NCBI RefSeq assembly: GCF_900114655.1
Contig: NZ_FOTT01000002.1
Coordinates: 124,001-188,000, forward strand
DNA: 64,000 nucleotides
Reading direction: 5' to 3'
Source: Candidatus Frackibacter sp. WG13
Lineage (GTDB): Bacteria > Bacillota > Halanaerobiia > Halobacteroidales > Acetohalobiaceae
Part shown: positions 18,536 through 26,397 of the stretch, in pieces
How the letters are laid out: each line of letters starts with the position of its first letter
Numbering within the stretch: the stretch's first letter is position 1
Translations under genes and position numbers: made by a program
The notes under the pieces: model-generated
The model's database searches: none
What the model saw: only the letters and a program-made list of their open reading frames with translations
What the model was told of the DNA's origin: nothing

Positions 18536-18612
18536 AAAATCAAAGATTATTTTGATTGTTATTTAACGTTTAAAATATTAGTTTATTTTTGGTTTAAAGG
18601 TTTTTCGGGCTT

Positions 18613-18638
18613 AACTATCAACTATCAACTATCAACTA
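18613..18638. repeat. ATCAACT tandem repeat array
   Basis: Three exact 7-bp units (AACTATC) in the opposite orientation to the array at 18098-18132, preceded by TTTTTCGGGCTT. It ends 15 bases before kdsC. Confidence 0.7.
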
Positions 18639-18652
18639 GAAAGGGTGTTCAT

Positions 18653-19183
18653 ATGAAAAACGAACTAACAAATTTACAAAATATAAAGAGTAAGGCACAA
18701 AATATCAAACTATTCATCTCCGACGTTGATGGTGTGTTAACGGATGGGCGGATTATACTTGGGAGTGATGGCCAGGAGTTTAAGTCTTTTAACGTGCAAG
18801 ATGGAAAAGGAATTAAGTTGGCTCAAGAAGCTGGTATCGAAGTGGCAATCATAACCGGTCGCGAGTCAGAGGCTGTTACGCAACGGGCGAAGGAGTTAGC
18901 GATTGAAGAGGTTCATCAAGGGATTGATGATAAAGTAGCTATCTTTAAAGAAGTACTAGCTAAATACAACTTAACTACAGAAGAGGTTGCCTATATCGGT
19001 GATGATTTAAATGATCTTCTATTCTTAAAAGAAGTGGGTTTAGCTTTGACTGTAGCAAACGGAGTAGCCGAAGTAAAAGAAGTAGCTGACTATATCACGG
19101 ATAAGCACGGAGGCCAAGGAGCAGTACGAGAAGCATTAGAATTAATCCTAAAGTTACAAGGCGTATGGCAGCAACTGATTTAA
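18653..19183 (+). CDS. kdsC: 3-deoxy-manno-octulosonate-8-phosphatase
   Basis: KdsC removes phosphate from Kdo-8-phosphate. It is a C0-type HAD phosphatase of 176 aa. Motif I is LFISDVDGVLTDGRI (nucleophile Asp and Asp+2), motif II is IITGRES, the Lys motif follows in DDKVAIFKEV, and motif IV is YIGDDLNDLLFLK. The protein lacks a cap domain, as expected for the tetrameric KdsC group. AAGGGTG precedes the ATG. It completes the kdsB-A-D-C set, separated from kdsD by an inserted gene. Confidence 0.96.
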   Translation: MKNELTNLQNIKSKAQNIKLFISDVDGVLTDGRIILGSDGQEFKSFNVQDGKGIKLAQEAGIEVAIITGRESEAVTQRAKELAIEEVHQGIDDKVAIFKEVLAKYNLTTEEVAYIGDDLNDLLFLKEVGLALTVANGVAEVKEVADYITDKHGGQGAVREALELILKLQGVWQQLI

Positions 19184-19190
19184 AGCCTAT

Positions 19191-19394
19191 AATTCGGAAG
19201 CTCTTTTCTGGGCTTCACTGTCTCGCCCAGCTTAAACTTCAAAGCTCCTTACAGGCAAACCATCCAGTCTATAAACCAAGACTGGCTGTGTAAACTCCTG
19301 ACGTGAATAAATTCTGCCGCAGCCTATGGTATACTCTACTTTTAATTCGAAGGCTTTTTATTGGGCTTCACTGTCAACTGTCAACTATCAACTG
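19191..19394. repeat. Repeat-rich gap: direct repeats plus ATCAACT array
   Basis: Two imperfect 32-bp direct repeats (19191-19222 and 19344-19375, sharing AATTCG, GGGCTTCACTGTC) bracket about 120 bp of unique, non-coding sequence with short internal inverted repeats. A GTCAACT/ATCAACT array follows at 19371-19394. It fills the gap between kdsC and the lpxL-like gene. No ORF or promoter is convincing here. Confidence 0.6.
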
Positions 19395-19414
19395 AAAAAC
19401 GGGGGTTGAATTGA

Positions 19415-20293
19415 ATGAAGGATTTAATCGTATATCTACTATATCGCTGTTTAGAGTTTGTAGTAAACATAGTACCTGAATCGATTGCTTATAAAGTTGG
19501 TAAAGCGTTTGGTAATTTAGCTTATATTCTACTTCCTGATCGCCGTCGGATAGCGGTTCAAAATCTACAGTTGGCTTTAAATGTCGATAAAGAGCAGGCT
19601 ATAGCGTTGACAAAGTCTAATTTCGAACACTTAGGTAAGTTATTAATCGAATTTTTACGTTTTCCGCAGTTAAGTTCGGATAATATAGATGAGTTAGTTG
19701 AGGTCGAAGGGGTAGAGTATTTATTGGAAGCTCAGCAGCGTGAAGAAGGTTTTGTTATCTTTTCTGGTCATTTCGGTAATTGGGAGTTGTTAGGAGCTGC
19801 TTTAGCTTTGAAAGGATTTCCGGTTAATGCTTTAGCTAGGGATCAGAATAATGAATTAATCAATGAACATATCATAAGTAATAGATTATCGACAGGAATT
19901 AATATCTTTGCTGACCGCGGTATGGTTGTTAGGAAGGCTTATCAGGCTTTGAAAAAAGGTGAAGGTCTTTTTGTATTAGGTGACCAAAAAGAAAGAGATG
20001 CAGAGGATTTTGTTGAATTTTTTGGTTTAGAAGTAGGTGTGAAATTAGGAACGGTTAATTTGGCGGCTCGGACTAATTCGAACATTATTCCAATGTATAT
20101 TGCTCGTAAAAGTGAAGGTAAGCATAAAATTATTGTTAAAGAACCGCTAGAAGTAGAGAAGAATATTACCCGTGAGGCTAAACGACAGGTTATGGAAGAA
20201 TTATATACAACCTTAGAAGAAGTGATCAGAGAGTATCCTGACCAATGGCTCTGGGCACATAAACGTTGGCAGTTATCGTTTGATTATAAATAA
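19415..20293 (+). CDS. lpxL: Lipid A biosynthesis late acyltransferase (LpxL/HtrB family)
   Basis: A 292-aa membrane-bound acyltransferase adding secondary acyl chains to Kdo-lipid A. The N-terminal membrane segment is followed by LLPDRRRIAVQNLQLALN, the catalytic HX4E motif in FSGHFGNWELLGAAL, then DRGMVVRKAYQALKKGEGLFVLGDQ and a C-terminal YPDQWLWAHKRW, all family hallmarks. LpxL and LpxM cannot be told apart here; it is the only such gene in the window. GGGGG precedes the ATG with short spacing. It heads the Lpt export operon. Confidence 0.92.
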   Translation: MKDLIVYLLYRCLEFVVNIVPESIAYKVGKAFGNLAYILLPDRRRIAVQNLQLALNVDKEQAIALTKSNFEHLGKLLIEFLRFPQLSSDNIDELVEVEGVEYLLEAQQREEGFVIFSGHFGNWELLGAALALKGFPVNALARDQNNELINEHIISNRLSTGINIFADRGMVVRKAYQALKKGEGLFVLGDQKERDAEDFVEFFGLEVGVKLGTVNLAARTNSNIIPMYIARKSEGKHKIIVKEPLEVEKNITREAKRQVMEELYTTLEEVIREYPDQWLWAHKRWQLSFDYK

Positions 20294-20314
20294 CTTTGAT
20301 GAGGAGGGGAGTTA

Positions 20315-20941
20315 GTGAAGCGTAAATGGATAGTAATAGTTATTATATTATTGATTAGCAGTGGAATGTATTATGGCTTGATGGATGATAAGGATACGAA
20401 TAATAATTCTATTCAATCCTCTCCCCAGAAGAATAAAGAGCAAGAGTTAACTGATGAAGAAGTTCCGCAGTCTAAGGTAAATGATGCTTTATTGAAGGTT
20501 TATAACTTAGATAAAACTACTAGTTTAAGACTAAAAGCTGAAGAGATGATTCAACCTAGCCAACAGAATAAATTTCAACTAAAGAATGTTATGGTGGAAG
20601 TCTATCAGGGTCAGGGTAATAATAAAGTATTACAGGCGACTTTAACGGCTAAGAGTGGTCTTTATTTTCCTAAGGACGGAAGATTAAAGTTCTTTAGTCC
20701 TCTAAGTATCAGTAATGAAGAAATTAAAGTTCAGGCTGATACTTTGAGTTGGAATCAAAGAGAGAATCGTTGGTTGGGAAGGGGTAATATAGTTATTATT
20801 CATAAAGTTAAAGGGGTTAAGCTAAGTGGAGAAGAATTTACTAGTTTTGTTGATTTGGATAAATTAGAAGTTAAAGGTAATGTTAGACTAAAGAGAATAG
20901 CTCGGAAGGAAGGTGTAAGCGGTGAAGCGGCGAATAAGTAG
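20315..20941 (+). CDS. lptC: LPS export protein LptC-like
   Basis: A 208-aa bitopic protein with one N-terminal membrane helix (WIVIVIILLISSGMYYGL), a polar linker, and a periplasmic beta-jellyroll domain (residues about 65-200). That domain includes LKNVMVEVYQGQGNNKVLQATLTAKSG, ADTLSWNQRENRWLGRGNIVI and LSGEEFTS, as in LptC. LptC passes LPS from LptB-FG to LptA. GTG start after GAGGAGGGG. It overlaps lptA by 20 bases. Confidence 0.87.
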   Translation: MKRKWIVIVIILLISSGMYYGLMDDKDTNNNSIQSSPQKNKEQELTDEEVPQSKVNDALLKVYNLDKTTSLRLKAEEMIQPSQQNKFQLKNVMVEVYQGQGNNKVLQATLTAKSGLYFPKDGRLKFFSPLSISNEEIKVQADTLSWNQRENRWLGRGNIVIIHKVKGVKLSGEEFTSFVDLDKLEVKGNVRLKRIARKEGVSGEAANK

Positions 20942-21488
20942 TGGATTAGTTATATTAGTTATTACTCTTCTATTAGTGAATTTAGGTTCGATATCGTTAT
21001 TAAATGCTAAAGAAACTCCTAAAGAGAAATTCGAAATATTAGCTAATGAGATGGTTTTAGATAAGGATACCTTAATTGCTAAAGGGGAAGTCAAGATAAC
21101 TACAGAACAAGGTAAGATGACAGGTGATAGATTCAAAGCTGACAATCTAAAAGGCAAAGGACTATTGACTGGTAATCCTTTATTAATCAATGAAGGTTGG
21201 AAGGTAAGTGGCAACAGATTTGAGATTAATTTTGATAAAGAAGAGGTATTTGTTCCACAAAATGCTCATATAGAGTCAGAAACTTTGGTTGCTGATGCTA
21301 AGCACTTACTTCTGTTAGGTAAGAAGGAAGAAGTAATCTTGACTGGAGAAGTTACAGTTATTAATCAAGAACGTAAATTGACCGGAGACAAGGTAGTAAT
21401 TGACTTAAAGACAGAGAAGATAAGGTCAATGGGAAGAAGTAGATTAACTCTTCCTGGAGATGAGTTAAATTCAGGAGCTGAAGAGTAA
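20922..21488 (+). CDS. lptA: LPS transport periplasmic protein LptA-like
   Basis: An N-terminal signal or anchor segment ([21 protein letters not shown]) is followed by an OstA-type beta-jellyroll: [75 protein letters not shown]. LptA oligomerises into the periplasmic bridge carrying LPS to LptD. At 188 aa it has normal length. The GTG start lies inside the end of lptC with GGAAGGTG upstream, so translation is probably coupled. It shares one base with lptB. Confidence 0.88.
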   Translation: MKRRISSGLVILVITLLLVNLGSISLLNAKETPKEKFEILANEMVLDKDTLIAKGEVKITTEQGKMTGDRFKADNLKGKGLLTGNPLLINEGWKVSGNRFEINFDKEEVFVPQNAHIESETLVADAKHLLLLGKKEEVILTGEVTVINQERKLTGDKVVIDLKTEKIRSMGRSRLTLPGDELNSGAEE

Positions 21489-22204
21489 TGACTATTAGAG
21501 CAGAAAATTTAGTAAAGACGTATAATAAAGTAGATGTAGTAAAAGAGGTTAATTTTAAGGTCGATCCTGGTGAGATAGTAGGAATTTTAGGGCCTAATGG
21601 GGCCGGGAAGACGACTACTTTTTATATGGTTGTTGGTATAGTGAAGCCTAATCAAGGTAGTATTTATCTTGATCAAGAGAATATTACTAATCTGTCGATG
21701 CATAAGAGAGCTAGGTTAGGTATTGGATACTTGGCTCAAGAGGCCTCTGTCTTTAGAAAATTAACTGTAGAAGAAAATATCTTAGCAATTTTAGAGATGA
21801 TTGACCGCGAAGAGGATGATGAAGAGATATTGAACTCTTTATTAGATGAATTTAATATCCAAAATATTCGCAAGCAGAAAGGATATACTCTTTCTGGTGG
21901 TGAGCGAAGGCGAGTGGAGATTGCTCGTGCTTTGGCAACTGACCCAGATTATATATTATTAGATGAGCCGTTTGCTGGGGTAGATCCGATAGCGGTCAGT
22001 GATATTCAAGATATAGTTTCGTATTTGAAGGATAAGGGGCTAGGGGTATTAATTACTGACCATAGTGTACGAGAAACTTTAGAGATTACAGATCGTGCTT
22101 ATATTATGCATGAAGGAAAGATACTCTTATCTGGAACAGCAGACGAGGTAGCCAATAGTGAAATAGCTAAAGAATTCTACTTAGGTGATAAGTTCCGAAT
22201 GTGA
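21488..22204 (+). CDS. lptB: LPS export ABC transporter ATPase
   Basis: A 238-aa ATPase that powers LPS extraction with LptF/G. Walker [19 protein letters not shown]-loop [18 protein letters not shown], signature [16 protein letters not shown], Walker [17 protein letters not shown] and [11 protein letters not shown] all match LptB closely, including the distinctive [10 protein letters not shown] segment. The start codon overlaps the lptA stop (TAATG). The permease gene begins 10 bases later. Confidence 0.96.
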   Translation: MTIRAENLVKTYNKVDVVKEVNFKVDPGEIVGILGPNGAGKTTTFYMVVGIVKPNQGSIYLDQENITNLSMHKRARLGIGYLAQEASVFRKLTVEENILAILEMIDREEDDEEILNSLLDEFNIQNIRKQKGYTLSGGERRRVEIARALATDPDYILLDEPFAGVDPIAVSDIQDIVSYLKDKGLGVLITDHSVRETLEITDRAYIMHEGKILLSGTADEVANSEIAKEFYLGDKFRM

Positions 22205-22213
22205 GGTGATTAG

Positions 22214-23308
22214 ATGAAGATAATAGATAGATATATATTAAAAGAATTAATGGGACCATTTCTGTTTGGAGTCTTTGCTTTTACAAGTATCTTTATTGGG
22301 ACTGATATCCTCTTTGAATTAGCAGGATTAATGATAGATTGGGGAGTTTCTATGGGGACCGCTGGTAAGCTATTTCTTTTAAGTCTACCAGAGGTGGTTG
22401 TCTTAACTTTTCCTATGGCAATGTTATTAGCCACTTTATTATCTTTAGGAAGATTGTCGGGAGATAGTGAAGTAGTTGCTCTAAAGGCTGGTGGAGTTAG
22501 TTTTATTCGGTTAGTAATTCCTGTTTTAGTGGTAGCGCTTTTGATCAGTGGTTTAACTATATTCTTAAATGAAACTCTGGTTCCTACAAGTAAGGATAGT
22601 TATCGCCAAATAGTTTGGGATATTAAACACCGTGAAAAGATGCCTACTACGCAGAAGAACTTACGGATGACTCCTATCGATAAGAAGACAGGGAAGGTAG
22701 ATTATATCTTTTATGCTTATCGATTTGATGGTTCGGATTTGACTATGGATGATGTCACCTTACAGGATTATAGTAATGGAAAGTTAGTACAGGTTATTGA
22801 AGCTAAGAAGGCGCGCTGGACAGATGAACAGTGGCAGTTTATAGATGGGACTATCTATGATGTTAATTCTAAGGGATTAGTGCCTAGTATGAAGTTTAAT
22901 AAGTATTTTGTTAAAAAATTAAAGAGAACGCCTAGCGAAGTAAGTAGAGCCCAGAAAGATCCAGATGAAATGAGCTTAAAGGAGTTATCGAAACGAATAA
23001 AGATAAGGGAAGAGGAAGGTAGAAAGACTGCTTCGTTAAAAGTATTATATTATCAACGTTATGCAATTCCGTTTTCCTGCTTTATATTTGCTTTAATAGG
23101 AGCACCATTAGGAGTACAACCTAATCGTTCTGGAGCTTCGATCGGCTTAGGTTTAAGTATTGTTATTATCTTTATATATTATACTTTTATGACTATTGGC
23201 TCTACTTTAGGTCAGGCAGGAACGTTGTCGCCTATCTTAGGAGCTTGGTTACAGAATATAGTATTTGCCATAGTAGGAATAGGTTTAATGATTAAGTCAG
23301 CACGGTAG
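22214..23308 (+). CDS. LptF/LptG (YjgP/YjgQ) family LPS export permease
   Basis: A 364-aa permease with the family start IIDRYILKELMGPFLFGVFAF. Three N-terminal membrane helices are followed by a periplasmic jellyroll (about residues 130-260, DYIFYAYRFDGSDLTMDDVTL) and three C-terminal helices (YYQRYAIPFSCFIFALIGAPLGV, SIVIIFIYYTFMTIG, NIVFAIVGIGLMI). E. coli uses an LptF-LptG heterodimer. Only one such gene is present here, directly after lptB, so it may act as a homodimer or pair with a gene elsewhere. I leave the symbol blank because F and G cannot be distinguished. Confidence 0.93.
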   Translation: MKIIDRYILKELMGPFLFGVFAFTSIFIGTDILFELAGLMIDWGVSMGTAGKLFLLSLPEVVVLTFPMAMLLATLLSLGRLSGDSEVVALKAGGVSFIRLVIPVLVVALLISGLTIFLNETLVPTSKDSYRQIVWDIKHREKMPTTQKNLRMTPIDKKTGKVDYIFYAYRFDGSDLTMDDVTLQDYSNGKLVQVIEAKKARWTDEQWQFIDGTIYDVNSKGLVPSMKFNKYFVKKLKRTPSEVSRAQKDPDEMSLKELSKRIKIREEEGRKTASLKVLYYQRYAIPFSCFIFALIGAPLGVQPNRSGASIGLGLSIVIIFIYYTFMTIGSTLGQAGTLSPILGAWLQNIVFAIVGIGLMIKSAR

Positions 23309-23348
23309 TAATAAGGATAAGGCAGCTAACCAATAGGAGGTGAGAGTT

Positions 23349-24584
23349 ATGTATGGGGCGGTATTAATTATTGTTCTAATATTTATTAGTGGTTTAATTG
23401 CTTATATCGGTGACTTAATTGGAATGAAGGTAGGCCGTAAGCGTTTATCTCTCTTTGGGTTACGCCCTAAATATACATCAATTCTAGTAACTATCTTAAC
23501 CGGAATATTAATTGCTACGACAACGATTACTCTCTTGTTGGTTACTTCCCGCGGAGTAAGGATAGCTCTCTTTAATATGCAGGCAATGGTTGCTGAATTA
23601 AATACTTTAACCCAGAAGGTTGCTGTAAAAGATAATAGATTAAAGGATATGAAGAATGAGATTAAATCTAAGAGTGAAGAACTGACTTCGTTAAAAGAAC
23701 AGAAGAAAGATATAGAAGAACAATTACAGAAAACGATCGATGAATATCAGGTTGCTGAAAAGAAGTTAAAAGAATCTGAAGTAGAATTAAAGGAATTAAC
23801 GAAGACTAAGCAAAAATTAAAGAATAAAGTTAATAGCTTAGGTCAAGAAGTCGATGTTTTAGAAAGTAAGATTAAAGATTTAACAGGCCAAAAGAAAGTC
23901 TTAGAAAATCGAGTTAATAATCTATCTTATAGTCTTAAATTTGTAGGACAGAAGTATTTAGATTCGATGACTGGGGATATAGTATACCAGAAGGGTGAAA
24001 TGATTCATTCCGAAGTGATAGAAGCAGGAGCTTCCGATAAGGTAATAGTAAGGAGATTAGATGAATTTATTGGTAATGCCAATCGCAAGGCAATCAAGAA
24101 AGGAATTGAAAATCAAAAATCTAACCGAGTAATTAAGATGTATGAGGAAGATTTATTTAGGGTAGCTAAGGCTTTACGTCAAAAGAGTACAAGAATGGTA
24201 GTAAGACTGGTTGCTCAAAAGAATACTCTACAGGATGAGGAGGTAGTAGCTAAATTTAGTCTATATGAGGATTATCAAGTATACCATAAGAACCAGTTAA
24301 TAGCTAAAAAACAGATTAATAATGTAGAATCCCTAAAAGAGTTAGAAAAAGAGTTAGAGACTTTCTTAACTAAGGTTAATAATCAAGCAATTAAAGACGG
24401 ATTAATTCCAAATTCACAAGGACAAGTAGGTAGTCTAAACTTTAGTCGTTTCTACTCCTTATTTAATAAGTTACAACGACTAGAGAAACCTGTACAAGTC
24501 AAAGTAGTAGCTAAAGAAGATATTTGGCGTAGTGATTCATTGACATCTAATATTGAATTCATAGTTCGGTCTTTAGCGAGGTGA
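23349..24584 (+). CDS. DUF3084 coiled-coil membrane protein
   Basis: Two N-terminal membrane helices (GAVLIIVLIFISGLIAYIGD and ILVTILTGILIATTTITLLLV) flank the DUF3084 signature MKVGRKRLSLFGLRPKYTS. About 130 residues of coiled coil (roughly 85-200) and a mixed alpha/beta C-terminal domain follow. The family is conserved in cyanobacteria and diderm Firmicutes, with no settled function. ATG 23349 is used because AGGAGG (23335-23340) overlaps the alternative GTG at 23340. Placement in the Lpt operon suggests an envelope role, perhaps linked to export; this is inference. Confidence 0.85.
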   Translation: MYGAVLIIVLIFISGLIAYIGDLIGMKVGRKRLSLFGLRPKYTSILVTILTGILIATTTITLLLVTSRGVRIALFNMQAMVAELNTLTQKVAVKDNRLKDMKNEIKSKSEELTSLKEQKKDIEEQLQKTIDEYQVAEKKLKESEVELKELTKTKQKLKNKVNSLGQEVDVLESKIKDLTGQKKVLENRVNNLSYSLKFVGQKYLDSMTGDIVYQKGEMIHSEVIEAGASDKVIVRRLDEFIGNANRKAIKKGIENQKSNRVIKMYEEDLFRVAKALRQKSTRMVVRLVAQKNTLQDEEVVAKFSLYEDYQVYHKNQLIAKKQINNVESLKELEKELETFLTKVNNQAIKDGLIPNSQGQVGSLNFSRFYSLFNKLQRLEKPVQVKVVAKEDIWRSDSLTSNIEFIVRSLAR

Positions 24585-24589
24585 AATGA

Positions 24590-24991
24590 TTGATTATAGG
24601 AATAGACCCCGGAAGAGATAAATGTGGCTTGGTACTAGTTAAAGAAGAGAACCAGATAGTTGTACAGACAGTAGTTGAGACTAATGATCTAATTAATAGG
24701 ATTAAAGAATTAGATAATGACTATAATATAGATAGGATCATTATTGGAGATGGAACTTTATCGTCAGAAATAGTAGAACGTATTAGAATCAATTATAATA
24801 GCGAGGTAAAGATTGAAGTGATAGATGAAACAGGGTCTACTTTAGAGGCAAGAGAGTTATATTGGCAGGAGAATCCGCCTAAGAATTGGCGTAGGTTGAT
24901 ACCAATTTCTTTTCAAACTCCACCGCGACCAATCGATGACTATGCAGCCCTTGTTTTAGTCAAGAGGTTTTTAGCTAAAAGCAAGGAATAG
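24590..24991 (+). CDS. RNase H-fold protein, YqgF/RuvC-like
   Basis: A 133-aa protein opening with MIIGIDPGRDKCGLVLV, the first strand and catalytic Asp of the RuvC/YqgF RNase H-like fold. A later acidic strand (IDRIIIGDG) and C-terminal IDDYAALVLVKRFL follow. YqgF proteins process pre-16S rRNA ends; RuvC resolves Holliday junctions. This is shorter and divergent, so activity is unproven. TTG start with GAGGTGA 5-11 bases upstream. It follows DUF3084 by five bases. Its presence in an LPS operon is unexplained. Confidence 0.7.
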   Translation: MIIGIDPGRDKCGLVLVKEENQIVVQTVVETNDLINRIKELDNDYNIDRIIIGDGTLSSEIVERIRINYNSEVKIEVIDETGSTLEARELYWQENPPKNWRRLIPISFQTPPRPIDDYAALVLVKRFLAKSKE

Positions 24992-25079
24992 ATGCTATTT
25001 ATTTTTTAAAATAAAAGGATTTTAATTGTGAATGTAGAAATTAAATATTGAATAAAGATTTAGCAAGGAGGGTGAATTT

Positions 25080-25532
25080 ATGAGGAAGATAGCTTTATTA
25101 CTGACATTAATTATGGTATTTACTGTTACTTTACCGGCTTTAGCAGCTAATCCTTTTACTGATGTTCCACTAGGACATTGGGCATACGATGCGATCGCTA
25201 AAGTAGCAGAGTTAGGAATCATGGAAGGTACACCGCAAGGAGATTTTAACGGTCAGGCTCCAATGACCCGTTATCAAATGGCTAAAACTACGGCAGCTAT
25301 TGTAGATTTATTAGAAGAAAAGAATGCGCAACTAAAAGCTGAGCAGAAGAAAGAAGTTCAACAGATAGTAGATGCTTTAAAGGCTGAATTTAATGAAGAA
25401 TTAAAGCTAGTTAAAGCAGATGTAAATCAGAATAAAGAAGATATCAAGGACCTTAAGGGTAAAGTAGATTTTAATAAAAAACTTAGTATTGTGGCTATTG
25501 TTCTGTCTTTAGTGGCGGTAGCTTCTAATTAA
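25080..25532 (+). CDS. Small SLH-domain protein with C-terminal membrane helix
   Basis: The signal peptide ends ALAA-N (about residue 22). One SLH domain follows (ANPFTDVPLGHWAYDAIAKVAELGIM...MTRYQMAKTTAAIV), then about 50 residues of coiled coil and a C-terminal hydrophobic helix (LSIVAIVLSLVAVAS). SLH domains in diderm Firmicutes bind peptidoglycan-linked polymers and tether outer-membrane proteins such as OmpM. Here the beta-barrel is absent and replaced by a single membrane helix. GCAAGGAGGGTGA precedes the ATG. A terminator follows. Confidence 0.88.
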   Translation: MRKIALLLTLIMVFTVTLPALAANPFTDVPLGHWAYDAIAKVAELGIMEGTPQGDFNGQAPMTRYQMAKTTAAIVDLLEEKNAQLKAEQKKEVQQIVDALKAEFNEELKLVKADVNQNKEDIKDLKGKVDFNKKLSIVAIVLSLVAVASN

Positions 25533-25561
25533 CCTTTATAAGTACATATTATTATATCAAT

Positions 25562-25594
25562 CCTCTGTAGATTAATTTCTGCAGAGGTTTTTTT
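25562..25594 (+). terminator. Rho-independent terminator
   Basis: Stem CCTCTGTAG (25562-25570) with CTGCAGAGG (25579-25587) and a run of seven T. It ends the Lpt/SLH operon. Confidence 0.88.
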
Positions 25595-25639
25595 ATTGTA
25601 TAGGAAATTATATTTTTGATAGATTGTGGATAACTTCTA

Positions 25640-25762
25640 GTCAATATACCTCTGTAGCGACTCTTAAAAATAATCCGAAGCCATGGATGGCTGAAGGGTT
25701 AGTTTTTGAGAGTGAATGGAGCAGGAGGCGGAATGAACGGCAAGCGGAAGAGGTATATTGAC
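25640..25762. repeat. Imperfect palindromic element (~123 bp)
   Basis: GTCAATATACCTCT (25640-25653) is the exact complement of 25749-25762. Further inside, ACTCTTAAAAATAATCC pairs imperfectly with GGGTTAGTTTTTGAGAGT. It has no coding frame. Short resemblance to family A in the AATGGAGCAGG segment suggests a distant relative. The rest of the 25.76-25.97 kb gap shows nothing recognisable. Confidence 0.6.
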
Positions 25763-25974
25763 GTTGCTATAGCTAACTATATTTTTAACAGGTTATGAAT
25801 AACATATTCCACCAGTACTACCATTAGGCACGCAGCTATCATAATTTTACTAAGAGGATTTAAGAAAGGTGGGTTGAATAAGTGTAATAGAGTTTAAAAA
25901 TTGATCAAAGAATTGACTATTTGCAACTGTAAATTTGACGAAGCTATTTTACCATTTTTTACTTAAATTTTTTT

Positions 25975-26003
25975 GCAGGAATATGTCGAATTAAGTAGAA
26001 TTA
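25975..26003 (+). promoter_or_regulatory. Sigma-H-like promoter of the SLH porin
   Basis: GCAGGAATA (25975-25983), an 11-bp spacer and GTAGAATTA (25995-26003) fit the Spo0H/sigma-H consensus RNAGGAWWW-N11-12-RNNGAATWW exactly. Transcription would begin near 26010, giving a leader of about 390 nt. Confidence 0.65.
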
Positions 26004-26118
26004 ATAAAATAGATAAGTAAATAAAAGTTAATAAAACACATTTAAAGACAACGAGTTACATAAATTGTAACTTAAAGTTTATTGATGCAAAAGATTAATT
26101 AATAAGTTAATAAGGTTT

Positions 26119-26304
26119 CATTCTTGGGCTAGGTTAGTAAAGGCGGAAAGGAGGTGCCCCCGCAAGCCGGTTGACCACTATGCTTAGGAATGGCTATTTC
26201 GAAATATTTTAGTCTGATTACAGTAAATATATATCAGCAGGGAACTAAGAAATGAGGAAACACGGCCACTCATATTCAACTGTTACCCCTGATTATGTGA
26301 GACT
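26119..26304 (+). ncRNA. Structured 5' leader RNA, divergent copy
   Basis: Same plan as the three porin leaders near 42, 43.5 and 45 kb. P1: 26119-26129 with 26182-26192. P2: GGTTAG 26132-26137 with TTGACC 26171-26176. Between the P2 arms is AAAGGAGGTG (26147-26156). P3: AGTCT 26211-26215 with AGACT 26300-26304, extended by ATCAG/CTGAT and GGG/CCC inside. P4: ATGAG 26252-26256 with CTCAT 26269-26273, closing a 12-nt loop GAAACACGGCCA. The stems are kept while the bases differ from the other copies. Likely a cis-acting element of the downstream SLH porin mRNA. Confidence 0.7.
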
Positions 26305-26397
26305 GTAGAAAGCTAGAATAGAGTAGGTAGAGCAATAGATAAAATAACAACAAACTAATTATCAAAAGAAAGAATAATCTAGGGGGAATAATAAAAA

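Noticed and set aside
18098-18638. CRISPR array
   Set aside because: Units are 7 bp with no unique spacers of uniform length, and no cas genes are present.
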